Shown here: piece by piece, positions 8,961 through 15,949 of the stretch
Position numbering within the stretch: the first letter of the stretch is position 1
Layout: each line of letters starts with the position of its first letter
Assembly (NCBI RefSeq): GCF_002763455.1
Contig: NZ_NIXK01000002.1
Location: 496,001 to 560,000, forward strand
Length of the DNA stretch: 64,000 bases
Reading direction: 5' to 3'
DNA from: Lentibacillus sediminis
Lineage (GTDB): Bacteria; Bacillota; Bacilli; Bacillales; Amphibacillaceae
Position numbers and translations under genes: made by a program
The notes under the pieces: generated by a model
What the model was told of the DNA's origin: nothing
What the model saw: only the letters and a program-made list of their open reading frames with translations
Database searches by the model: none

Positions 8961-9372
8961 TATTGATGGAAACCACGACATAGCCTATCGTTGCAGTGCA
9001 GAAATACTTGCGACATGAGTCCTTGTTGATTTCCGCTGCGGGCGGTCGCTTTCCGCGGGCAACGCTTCAGCCTCCTCGGAAGAAAACCGCTTCCTGCGGG
9101 GGTCTTCAGCCGTTGCTTTTCCCGCAGGAGTCGACCGCCCTCCGCTCCAATCAACCATCTACAGAGTAGATAGGTGTTGTTTGCTTTTAAAAAGGCACAT
9201 TACCCAGCGGAGGAAATACCTTGAGACTCCTGCGGGATGATAAGCATAGGTGAGACCCCGCAGCGCGTCAGCGCGAGGAGGCTCACCAGCGCCCGCGGAA
9301 AGCGAAAGGTATTTCCGGAGCGGCGATGAGCCCACCACTTTTAATTTACATGGCAGTATATAAATTTTGTAA
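8961..9372. repeat. Family A palindromic repeat, copy 2 (full length)
   Basis: Same two-hairpin structure as copy 1: TTGATTTCCGCTGCGGGCGG (about 9028) to CTCCGCTCCAATCAACC (about 9158), then GCGGAGGAAATACC (about 9208) to GGTATTTCCGGAGCGGCG (about 9326). Imperfect ends GGAAACCACGACATA (about 8969) and TTTACATGGCAGTA (about 9345). It fills the ylaI-ylaH gap. Confidence 0.85.
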
Positions 9373-9387
9373 AAAAAACAGCCTAAT

Positions 9388-9415
9388 AAAAAACGCCATA
9401 ACCGGCGTTTTTTTA
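9388..9415 (-). terminator. Terminator of ylaH
   Basis: AAAAACGCC / GGCGTTTTT with a six-base loop, touching the ylaH stop codon; T-runs on both strands. Confidence 0.8.
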
Positions 9416-9721
9416 TTGCTTCTTGGCTTTGCGCTCCCTGTGCAAACGAAAACGGTAAATTCCAAGCACCAGACTCACGGCAATAAGACTTTCCGTGATC
9501 GGCAGATTAAAAATACTGAAGATCGTGATGATATATGTCCCAATTGCCAGCAATATATAGACAAAAACCGACTTAAGCAGCGGCAAATCTTTGGCAAAAC
9601 CCAGCTTGTAGGCAATAGCCGCAAACACCAAATTAAGTATGTAAAAAACCAAGAATATGTTCTCTGTTCCGAAATTCTCCAGAATAAAATCAAATAACAG
9701 TGTGAAGTTTTCGCCCTGCAT
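9413..9721 (-). CDS. ylaH: YlaH-like membrane protein
   Basis: 102 residues with about three hydrophobic segments (about 18-40, 48-68, 73-88) and a basic C-terminal tail RFRLHRERKAKKQ. Size, topology and place match YlaH of Bacillus subtilis, a small membrane protein of unknown role. In that species typA lies between ylaF and ylaH; here it is absent and the two genes are divergent across a 258-base gap. Confidence 0.85.
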   Translation of the reverse strand: MQGENFTLLFDFILENFGTENIFLVFYILNLVFAAIAYKLGFAKDLPLLKSVFVYILLAIGTYIITIFSIFNLPITESLIAVSLVLGIYRFRLHRERKAKKQ

Positions 9722-9915
9722 GAATATCCCCCATTATTTTCCAGCGTTCATTAACCAACCGCTGCAATTACGCAGTGAAGAACGCCTCTATGCTTCCATC
9801 ACTGCCAAATAAAATCCTTTTACCATCATACTAAATCTTCACCCGTCATGCCAGTTAAAGATGAGAACTTCCAGTAAAGTTCGGGATTCTGTCAATATAT
9901 CTTGCCATTTCCCTT

Positions 9916-9944
9916 TTGAAAACGTTCAGAATCTAAGATATACT
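9916..9944 (+). promoter_or_regulatory. Sigma-A promoter of ylaF
   Basis: TTGAAA (9916-9921), 17-base spacer, TATACT (9939-9944), 35 bases before the ylaF start codon. Confidence 0.7.
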
Positions 9945-9979
9945 GGATGCAGCCATACAACACGAGGTGTTTTATTATC

Positions 9980-10150
9980 ATGAAGAATATCAATATCCCT
10001 ATGCTGTTATTAGCATTTCTTGTCATTCTCTCATTTATAGCAGTAGGCCTGTCGATCGCTTTTCGCAATATCTGGTTCATATTATTTTTTCTCCTTCTCG
10101 GGTTTGCACTGATGGGGTACGGCATATCATTGAAACGCAAAAGAAAGTGA
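9980..10150 (+). CDS. ylaF: YlaF-like small membrane protein (DUF5325)
   Basis: 56 residues consisting almost only of two membrane segments (about 5-24 and 29-48) and a basic end SLKRKRK. Start at 9980 (MKNINIPMLLLAFL) is set by GAGGTG ten bases upstream; an upstream in-frame start at 9947 would ignore this site. It matches the short YlaF family in length and topology. No function is known to me. Confidence 0.8.
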   Translation: MKNINIPMLLLAFLVILSFIAVGLSIAFRNIWFILFFLLLGFALMGYGISLKRKRK

Positions 10151-10174
10151 CACACAAACGTGTCACTTTCTTCC
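10141..10174. terminator. Bidirectional terminator ylaF / yktC
   Basis: AAGAAAGTGACAC / GTGTCACTTTCTT with a six-base loop between two convergent genes, overlapping both ends. Confidence 0.85.
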
Positions 10175-10972
10175 TTTTTGCAAATATTCGCTTAACAGCT
10201 GCTGTTGGATACTGGTATTGCAAGTGATGATGGAGCCCTTTTCCAAAAGACTAACTGCTTCACCATTTATCGTGGTCGTGATGCCTCCCGTTTCCTGAAC
10301 GATCACCATTCCTGCCGCCACATCCCAGGGGCTTAAATTCATAGATAAGTAGCCGTCCATAATCCCTTCTGCTGTATAGGCGAACTCCAATGCTGCAGAA
10401 CCATATGTCCGGGTTCCACGAATTGTTTTCACCAATTGCTGCATCAGACGCTCATCCACCAGCCGATTCTCACACAGCCAAAAGTGATTCAAACCAAGGA
10501 TCACTTCTGCAAAATTTTTGTTTTTATCCAGAGGAGGCAGTTTTTCGCCATTTTTAAAAGCTCCTTCACCACGTTTGGCTGTAAATATGATATCCGCCAT
10601 CACGTCATAAATAATTCCAATCTCACCGATACCGTCCTGGTAAATACCAACAGAGATGGCAAAATTGCGCTTCTGGTGGACAAAATTCATTGTTCCGTCG
10701 ATCGGATCAATAATCCAGACCGTTCCACCTAAATCCGTCAATTCATCTCCGTAGCCCTCTTCACTCACGATAGAATGAGATGGGTATGTTTCTTTTATAT
10801 TGCTTGTAAAAAATAATTCGGTTTCCTGATCCATCGCTGTGACCAAGTCGTTTGCATCTGATTTCGTGTTGATCTCGAGAGGATCATTTATTTTTTGCCG
10901 TATGTTTTCTCCCGCATTCAGAACCCAGGCCTTTGCCTGCTGAAATAACTTGTCTCTCTGTTCTTTTTCCAT
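10163..10972 (-). CDS. yktC: Inositol-1-monophosphatase family protein
   Basis: Mg-dependent phosphatase of the FIG superfamily, 269 residues, near the usual 265. The metal-site motifs are present: EEGYGD (about 71), WIIDPIDGTMNFVH (about 84-97, the DP(I/L)DGT signature) and SPWDVAAGMVIVQETGG (about 216-232, WDxAAG). It hydrolyses sugar or inositol monophosphates; the natural substrate in Bacillus is uncertain. It sits next to ykzI and ylaF as in Bacillus subtilis. Confidence 0.92.
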   Translation of the reverse strand: MEKEQRDKLFQQAKAWVLNAGENIRQKINDPLEINTKSDANDLVTAMDQETELFFTSNIKETYPSHSIVSEEGYGDELTDLGGTVWIIDPIDGTMNFVHQKRNFAISVGIYQDGIGEIGIIYDVMADIIFTAKRGEGAFKNGEKLPPLDKNKNFAEVILGLNHFWLCENRLVDERLMQQLVKTIRGTRTYGSAALEFAYTAEGIMDGYLSMNLSPWDVAAGMVIVQETGGITTTINGEAVSLLEKGSIITCNTSIQQQLLSEYLQKGRK

Positions 10973-11152
10973 ATATACTCCTCCACCTGCTACTTTCGAT
11001 TACAGTATATCGTATCAAATTGGCGGCACTTCCGTCATCAGAGACGACCTGAATACGTTAAATTGCTGGGGTTACAGATATGGACCTGTCGATTGGAACA
11101 CCCGGCTCATCACCAACTCTGCATAATAAAAAGCTTGATACTTTTCACCTGC

Positions 11153-11193
11153 AAAAAACCTTCAATAGTGCCAGGTACTCACCCTATTGAAGG
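11153..11193 (-). terminator. Terminator of the ykzI-like gene
   Basis: Ten-base perfect stem CCTTCAATAG / CTATTGAAGG with a 15-base loop; on the minus strand it is followed by TTTTTT. Confidence 0.8.
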
Positions 11194-11210
11194 CGCTTTA
11201 TGGCGGAAAA

Positions 11211-11411
11211 CTACTCACTTTCAATCTTTAAGAGTTGCATCCTTAATTGCTCCAAACGTTCCTTTGCTTTAATTATTTCTACTGTATCCTCTGCTTGCAT
11301 GGCATCAAAAAGCGTAACCAATTCGTAATCAATTTCCATACGGATCACCGGCAATTTCTCTTCAGCTTCTTTGCGTCTCAATGCCTCCATCACGTATTTC
11401 AACTCTTTCAC
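11211..11411 (-). CDS. ykzI: Small conserved protein, YkzI-like
   Basis: 66 residues, hydrophilic and probably fully helical, beginning MKELKYVMEALRRKEAEEKL. No cysteine or membrane segment. Position beside yktB and yktC and the N-terminal MEALRRKEAE pattern suggest YkzI of Bacillus subtilis, a protein without known function. GAGGGTG lies before the ATG. The family name is less certain than the existence of the gene. Confidence 0.75.
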   Translation of the reverse strand: MKELKYVMEALRRKEAEEKLPVIRMEIDYELVTLFDAMQAEDTVEIIKAKERLEQLRMQLLKIESE

Positions 11412-11633
11412 ACCCTCTCAGGAAAGCTTTTAATTATGTTTATGTGCTTTTTCGCAATTTTGTTCTGCATTTTTTGGAAACTCCACGATTTGGTTAATAA
11501 TTTTCCCAAAAGCATATCTTTTTAAACCTGAAGGAAGACCTATTGCTTGACGAACATGGTATAATCTTTAATAATTGCTGTTGAGAAAATAAACGAAAAT
11601 TGCTGGAAATGATAGAAGAAGGGACGGAAATTC

Positions 11634-12251
11634 ATGGCATTTACAGGATTTGAAGAAAAAGATTTTGCCACCTTTTCCATCGATGGACTGGATGAACGAA
11701 TGGAGGCAATCCAGACGCGCATTCAGCCAAAATTTCAAGAAATAGGATCCGAACTTGCAGATGATCTGTCAGCTAAACTGGGAAATGAAATGTATTTGCA
11801 TATTGCCAAACACGCCAGACGCACAGTGAATCCCCCTGCTGACACCTGGCTGGCGATTGCCGCCAATAAACGCGGATACAAGAAACATCCGCATTTTCAA
11901 CTGGGACTGTTTGATGATCATATGTTTATCTGGCTTGCGTTTATTTATGAGCTGGAAGGGAAAAAGGAAATTGCTGAAGCATTCGTTTCCGATTTTGACG
12001 AAATCAAACAGTTGCCTGATGATTACGTCATTTCTTTGGATCATACAAAAAGAGACAGCATTCCGCTCACTGACCTGAAAAAGAAAGATGTTGAACGGTT
12101 CCGGGATGTTAAAAAATGCGAATTTCTTATCGGCAGGCATTTATCACCGGATGATTCCAAAGTGACAAACGGGGATAAACTCGTGGAGACGGTAAAACAA
12201 ACTTATGACGAACTGCTTCCTTTTTACCAGCAGGCAATGAAAGTAAAATAA
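11634..12251 (+). CDS. yktB: UPF0637 family protein YktB
   Basis: 205 residues, cytoplasmic, matching YktB/DUF1054 in length and in conserved stretches such as GFEEKDFATFSIDGLDERM (5-23), THVRRTVNPP-like KHARRTVNPPADTWLAIAANKRGYKKHPHF and HMFIWLAFIYELEGKKEIA. Structures of the family show a TBP-like fold, but no activity is known. An extended -10 (TGGTATAAT near 11558) lies upstream, and a spaced AGAAGGGACGG before the ATG. It is the rightward gene in an otherwise leftward ykt block. Confidence 0.9.
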   Translation: MAFTGFEEKDFATFSIDGLDERMEAIQTRIQPKFQEIGSELADDLSAKLGNEMYLHIAKHARRTVNPPADTWLAIAANKRGYKKHPHFQLGLFDDHMFIWLAFIYELEGKKEIAEAFVSDFDEIKQLPDDYVISLDHTKRDSIPLTDLKKKDVERFRDVKKCEFLIGRHLSPDDSKVTNGDKLVETVKQTYDELLPFYQQAMKVK

Positions 12252-12252
12252 G

Positions 12253-12550
12253 GAACAAAAGCGGAAGCGCCCGTTTAGCGACGTATGGGCTGCGCCTGGC
12301 CATGCCAGGTGGATCAGCGCTGCCGCGCAAAGCGGCGAATTTAGCTGATCATTCCTACGGAGGAGATAAAGGAAACACGCCCCTGCAAAAGGGGTGTGCC
12401 GACGTTGGCGCGGGAGGCCGGTTTTAGTCGGCCTTCCTTTTCTTTACGAACCGATGTTGATTTATCGTACGGAGGTGAAGGAAGTCCACTAGTCGCTGGG
12501 CGCTGGAGCTGGCCGTGGCAATCGCTGGCTCTGCTATCCACATTACGCAT
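12253..12550. repeat. Family B structured repeat, copy 1
   Basis: About 300 bases without a gene. It begins CAAAAGCGGAAGCGCCC and its far end contains GGGCGCTGGAGCTGG (about 12498), which pairs with the start. Inside are further stems: GATCAGC/GCTGATC enclosing GCCGC/GCGGC (about 12312-12350), CGCCCCT/AGGGGTG (about 12378-12396) and GGCCG/CGGCC (about 12415-12440). The same series occurs at 36.55 kb with loops that differ, which suggests the folded shape is what is kept. Confidence 0.75.
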
Positions 12551-12572
12551 GATTTATAATTTTCTAAGCTAC

Positions 12573-12616
12573 AAAAAAAGGCAATACCGACTGTGATCCG
12601 GTTATTGCCTTTTTTC
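12573..12616 (-). terminator. Terminator of yktA
   Basis: AAAAAAGGCAATA / TATTGCCTTTTTT-type stem directly after the yktA stop codon, with T-runs on both strands. Confidence 0.8.
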
Positions 12617-12885
12617 TATTTCATGGCAACGGTTTGCTCCGCTGTCTCTTTCGCCTTTTTCACCAGACTGTAGCTGGAATAACCTGAGCCGGTTTCAAAT
12701 TCCCTGAACAGTGTTTTCTCTTCACTTTTTGATGGGACAATTTCCTTGAACCGCCTATACATACGCAAGAGTTCATTGCGATTCACCCCTTACTCATAGC
12801 CTTGTTCCACCAGTCTGTAAAAGGCTACTGCATCGATCACTTCCTGCTTGCTCCACGTTTCGTCCAGCGGATAATGATAATCCAT
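12616..12885 (-). pseudogene. yktA: UPF0223 family gene yktA with an in-frame stop codon
   Basis: Translation from the ATG at 12885 gives MDYHYPLDETWSKQEVIDAV and then, at codon 32 (12792-12790), TAA. The same frame continues for 57 more codons with the conserved UPF0223 core [20 protein letters not shown] and [13 protein letters not shown], ending at TAG (12616-12618). Total length of 89 codons equals the usual family size. Relatives have Lys or Glu where the TAA stands, so a single A-to-T change from AAA would explain it. A good AAGGAGG site remains, and nothing else is decayed. This is either a recent nonsense mutation or a sequencing error. Function of the family is unknown. Confidence 0.88.
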
Positions 12886-12901
12886 GGATTTGTATGCCTC
12901 C

Positions 12902-13864
12902 TTACATTGAACCCCACTTTTTCTTCACTGCCTCTGCTTCTTCCATCATTGTCTGAATAAGTTCCTGTACAGTCGGAATATCATGAATCCTTGCTGCACC
13001 CTGCCCGGCCCAGCCAAATCCGCTTGATCGATCGCCTTCATAAATATAGCTTTTGTTGGCTTCCCCGCTTATGTAGGCCTTGAGCGAATCATAGCCTTCC
13101 CCCTGCTTCTCTATTTCCAGGATCTGTTCCGTCCAGGAATTCTTCAATGCTCTGGCAGGAGCACCAAGGGATCGTTTAATCACGACCGTGGAGTTCTCAT
13201 CAGCATCGAGAATGGCCTGTTTGTACACTTGATGGGCCGCTGCACATTCTTTGGTGGCAATAAACCTTGTGCCCATTTCAATTCCTTCTGCACCCAGCGA
13301 TAAGGCTGCCATCATACTTCTGCCATCAACAATGCCGCCGGAAGCGATGACAGGAATGGAAACCTGATCTGCCACCTGAGGGGTTAGGACAAGAGTTCCG
13401 ACATCACCGCGCCCTAAATGTCCGCCTCCTTCCTGTCCGACTACCATTACGGCATCTGCCCCAAGTTTCTCTGCTTTTATTGCTTGTCTTCTTGCTGCCA
13501 CGAGTACTAGTTTTTTGATATTATGCCCTTTTGCCATGTCCAATACACCTTGAGGATTCCCCCCTGTTACGGAAATAACCGGCACCTTCTCTTCCACTGC
13601 TGCCTCCACCATGTGCTCAAAAGGCCTTCCGTGTTGGCCAATGGCAAAATTTACGCCGAATGGTTTAGCCGTCAGCTGTTTCACACGCTGAATTTCTTTT
13701 CGCAGCTCTTCTGGTGTTTCCAAACTCATCGCAGTAATTTGCCCAAGCCCGCCTGCATTGGAAACCGCTGCCGCTAAATCTGCATAGGCCAAATAAGCAA
13801 GGCCGCCCTGGATAATCGGATAATCAATCCCCAACAGCTCGGTTACCCTGGTTTTCCATGTCAT
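12902..13864 (-). CDS. Nitronate monooxygenase family FMN enzyme
   Basis: TIM-barrel flavoprotein of 320 residues of the 2-nitropropane dioxygenase group, which also contains FabK (enoyl-ACP reductase II). Visible motifs: PIIQGGLAYLAYADLAAAVSNAGGLG (about 15-40), PFGVNFAIG (about 68), VVGQEGGGHLGRGD (about 140-153, with the family histidine) and the phosphate-binding IPVIASGGIVDG and ALSLGAEGIEMGTRF. It oxidises alkyl nitronates in studied homologues; which branch this copy belongs to cannot be settled by eye. It is 16 bases upstream of yktA on the same strand and may be co-transcribed. Confidence 0.88.
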   Translation of the reverse strand: MTWKTRVTELLGIDYPIIQGGLAYLAYADLAAAVSNAGGLGQITAMSLETPEELRKEIQRVKQLTAKPFGVNFAIGQHGRPFEHMVEAAVEEKVPVISVTGGNPQGVLDMAKGHNIKKLVLVAARRQAIKAEKLGADAVMVVGQEGGGHLGRGDVGTLVLTPQVADQVSIPVIASGGIVDGRSMMAALSLGAEGIEMGTRFIATKECAAAHQVYKQAILDADENSTVVIKRSLGAPARALKNSWTEQILEIEKQGEGYDSLKAYISGEANKSYIYEGDRSSGFGWAGQGAARIHDIPTVQELIQTMMEEAEAVKKKWGSM

Positions 13865-13924
13865 TCTTTTTCCTCCCCTTTTGTTTTCGTCTCTAATTTC
13901 ATCTTAACATTGATTCAATACCAA

Positions 13925-13953
13925 TAAAAAGAGCTGCATCCCAGCAGCTCTTT
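13925..13953 (-). terminator. Terminator of the SR1-like RNA
   Basis: AAAAAGAGCTGC / GCAGCTCTTT stem, T-run on the minus strand, 20 bases beyond the SR1P stop codon. Confidence 0.8.
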
Positions 13954-13970
13954 GTGTAGCATATTTACCG

Positions 13971-14072
13971 TTATTGATTGCAGTCAGGACAGGTTCCATA
14001 AAGTGTAGTTACTTTCTCTTCATCAAATGTTTCAATAATACCTTGACATTCTTGACAAACGATCGTTCCCAC
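13971..14072 (-). CDS. sr1P: GapA-binding peptide SR1P
   Basis: 33-residue peptide from a GTG start at 14072: MGTIVCQECQGIIETFDEEK followed by VTTLYGTCPDCNQ. It shows the SR1P pattern: GTIVCQxC at the start, an acidic EEKVTTLYG middle and a second CPxC pair, so a small zinc-binding fold is likely. In Bacillus subtilis SR1P binds glyceraldehyde-3-phosphate dehydrogenase GapA and promotes its interaction with RNase J1 (encoded here at 23.3 kb). AAAGGAG lies nine bases before the GTG; the overlapping ATG at 14074 is in another frame. It is easily missed because of its size and start codon. Confidence 0.88.
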   Translation of the reverse strand: MGTIVCQECQGIIETFDEEKVTTLYGTCPDCNQ

Positions 14073-14116
14073 ATGACCCAACTCCTTTAAAAAATTAATT
14101 ATGTTATCTTAATAGT

Positions 14117-14145
14117 ATTATAGTATGTCACAATTTAGAAATCAA
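14117..14145 (-). promoter_or_regulatory. Sigma-A promoter of the SR1-like RNA
   Basis: On the minus strand TTGATT (14145-14140), 17-base spacer, TATAAT (14122-14117). Perfect -10 and spacing; transcription would begin near 14110. Confidence 0.8.
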
Positions 14146-14174
14146 CACTAAATTAGTATATTATTTTTTAAAAG

Positions 14175-14217
14175 AAAAAACAGCATCTCAGCATATAGCT
14201 GAAATACTGTTATTTTC
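14175..14217 (-). terminator. Probable terminator of the deacetylase gene
   Basis: AAAACAGCATCTCAGC pairs with GCTGAAATACTGTTATTTT with two G-U type positions; on the minus strand a T-run follows. It lies 165 bases past the deacetylase stop, beyond a short family A repeat. Confidence 0.6.
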
Positions 14218-14249
14218 CTAAGGCTGTTTTCCTAAAAAAATGTTGTTTT

Positions 14250-14375
14250 TATCACAAAATCTATAAACTGCGACGTAACTTGTCCCTATCGCTACGGAAA
14301 TACCCCTCGCTTTCCGTAGCGGCAGGAGTTATGTCACATTCTACATCAACTACGGCATAAATAAGCTACAAAACT
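14250..14375. repeat. Family A repeat, short internally deleted copy
   Basis: Keeps both ends of the element, AAATCTATAAACTGCGACGTAA (left, from about 14257) and the GTTATGTCACATTCTACATC part (right, about 14330), with only a small palindrome TCGCTACGGAAATACCCC...TTTCCGTAGCGGC between them. The two long hairpins of full copies are missing. Confidence 0.7.
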
Positions 14376-14382
14376 AAAAACC

Positions 14383-15264
14383 TTAAGGAGTTTGGATTAA
14401 TTGCGGGTCAACCATTTCATAGCCTTTGTCCCTTAGCCCTTTAACAATGTCATCAAGAGCGGCTGCTGTCCATTCCCTGTCATGCATTAACAGGTTGGCC
14501 CCGTTACCCAGCAATTCTGTATTTACCATAATATCGGCAAGGGCTTCTTCATTCATGTACTCCTGGTTCCAGTCATAGCCGAATGACCAGTTCATCACCG
14601 TCATACCTGCATCTTCCGCTGCTTGAATCGCATAATCAGTATTAGCCCCATGTGGTGCACGGAAAAAGGACGGCTTTTCACCGATAATTTCTTCAATACG
14701 CTCATTCAAGCTAAGAATTTCTTCCCGCTGCTCTTCTTGAGAAATTTCCGGCAGTGTTGCATGAGTGTATGTATGGTTGCCAATAGCGAAGCCCATCTCA
14801 TGAATTTTTTTCAATGCTTCCTCTTCTTCCAGTGTATCAAGGAAATGTCCATTTACAAAGAAGATAGCCGGTGCTCCCAGTTCCTTTAATGTTTCAGCCA
14901 TTTCTACCCCGTATTCGTCCGGAGCGTCATCAATCGTCAACAGTACCACTTCTTCATTTGCATTATCCAAAGGCACAATCGACCAGGAATCGGAAACTTC
15001 ATAAGCAGGCTCTGGATCTTCGGCAGCCTCCTCATTTTCAATTTCCGTTTCCTTCACCTCTGTTTCCGGTTCTTCTTTGTTTGACTCTTCCTCTGTCGCT
15101 TCATCTTCCCCATTGGTCTCATCTTCTGTCTCTTCCTGCTGATCTATTTCTTCTTCATTTTCTGTGCTTGAAGAAGCTGGTTCGCTTGCTGTCTCTTCTG
15201 TCTGATTGCAGGCAGCAAGAAAAAGCAGGAAAAATAAGGCACCAATCTGCAGTCCCCTCTTCAT
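14383..15264 (-). CDS. Polysaccharide deacetylase family lipoprotein
   Basis: 293 residues. A lipoprotein signal ends in LAAC (about 18); a long Glu/Ser/Thr-rich linker (about 20-95) may span the wall; a NodB-type deacetylase domain follows. Motifs: VVLLTIDDAPDEYG with the metal-binding Asp pair, GNHTYTHATLP (HxxxH metal site) and FFRAPHGANTDY. Such enzymes remove acetyl groups from peptidoglycan or other glycans. The start at 15264 follows GGGGAGGA; an upstream ATG would add 16 residues and break the signal peptide. It lies where speA is found in Bacillus subtilis. Confidence 0.88.
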   Translation of the reverse strand: MKRGLQIGALFFLLFLAACNQTEETASEPASSSTENEEEIDQQEETEDETNGEDEATEEESNKEEPETEVKETEIENEEAAEDPEPAYEVSDSWSIVPLDNANEEVVLLTIDDAPDEYGVEMAETLKELGAPAIFFVNGHFLDTLEEEEALKKIHEMGFAIGNHTYTHATLPEISQEEQREEILSLNERIEEIIGEKPSFFRAPHGANTDYAIQAAEDAGMTVMNWSFGYDWNQEYMNEEALADIMVNTELLGNGANLLMHDREWTAAALDDIVKGLRDKGYEMVDPQLIQTP

Positions 15265-15516
15265 ATATATCCTCCCCGTCGTAAATATGGTGACTAATCT
15301 ATTATAATGCATGTTTCACGGAATGAACACCATTTTTCGACACAATAGACCGGGAGATTCGTGCCCTGACCTTTTTTATATGTATATTACGATGTAAACA
15401 ATATGATTTCAATTTGCTAACAGTCCCATAACATGTCCCGTTTTTCGACATTTATCTGCTACAATATCCCTAACAAATGAATTGTTAAGAGTAAAATGAT
15501 AACAGCGGAGGAAGTG

Positions 15517-15888
15517 ATGAACTTGAGAATACTTACAGTGGTTTCCCTTGCCTTTATTTTGTCAACGCTGACAGGCTGTCAATCAAGCCAAACCATTAAT
15601 GTCATCACCTTTCACCCGACTGATTATGAGGTGACGTTTATTCCCGATCAGTCGAACCGCGGTGAGGAATATATGTACAAGGATGCCTTCATTGATCTGA
15701 AAGCAAAATATCCGAAGGCCTTTGATGAAATGAAAACAGGAAAAAAAGCAGCAAGTGAACTGACCGAATCCATTCACTCAGGCGTCCCTGCATTAATTAT
15801 CAGCAAAAATGGACAAACCATCACTGAATTGTCCGGTGAAATACCAAAACAAAAAATCGTGGAGCAATTAGAGATGACCATGAATTAG
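15517..15888 (+). CDS. slp: Small peptidoglycan-associated lipoprotein Slp
   Basis: 123 residues. Signal peptide with lipobox LTGC (Cys about 22), then a mixed alpha/beta domain containing DQSNRGEEYMYKDAFIDLKAKYP and VPALIISKNGQTITELSGEI, somewhat like a thioredoxin-type fold without the active-site cysteines. Size and its tail-to-tail place next to pdhD match slp of Bacillus subtilis. The start at 15517 is set by GGAGG five bases upstream. Confidence 0.8.
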   Translation: MNLRILTVVSLAFILSTLTGCQSSQTINVITFHPTDYEVTFIPDQSNRGEEYMYKDAFIDLKAKYPKAFDEMKTGKKAASELTESIHSGVPALIISKNGQTITELSGEIPKQKIVEQLEMTMN

Positions 15889-15897
15889 CAATATAAT

Positions 15898-15939
15898 AAA
15901 AAATGAGAGTTGCCTGCTGTGGCAACTCTCATTTTTTAT
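15898..15939. terminator. Bidirectional terminator slp / pdhD
   Basis: AAAAAATGAGAGTTGCC / GGCAACTCTCATTTTTT, a perfect stem between convergent genes. Confidence 0.9.
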
Positions 15940-15949
15940 ATCTCACGTT

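Larger units (their letters stand above)
13925..14112 (-). ncRNA. sr1: SR1-like dual-function small RNA
   Basis: A transcript of about 190 bases is predicted from the promoter at 14117-14145 to the terminator at 13925-13953, close to the 205 bases of Bacillus subtilis SR1. It carries a short reading frame matching SR1P. In Bacillus subtilis SR1 pairs with ahrC mRNA and also encodes SR1P, and lies in the pdhD-slp-speA region; here it lies in the same neighbourhood, between yktA/nmo and slp/pdhD. Base-pairing targets cannot be judged here. Confidence 0.75.
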
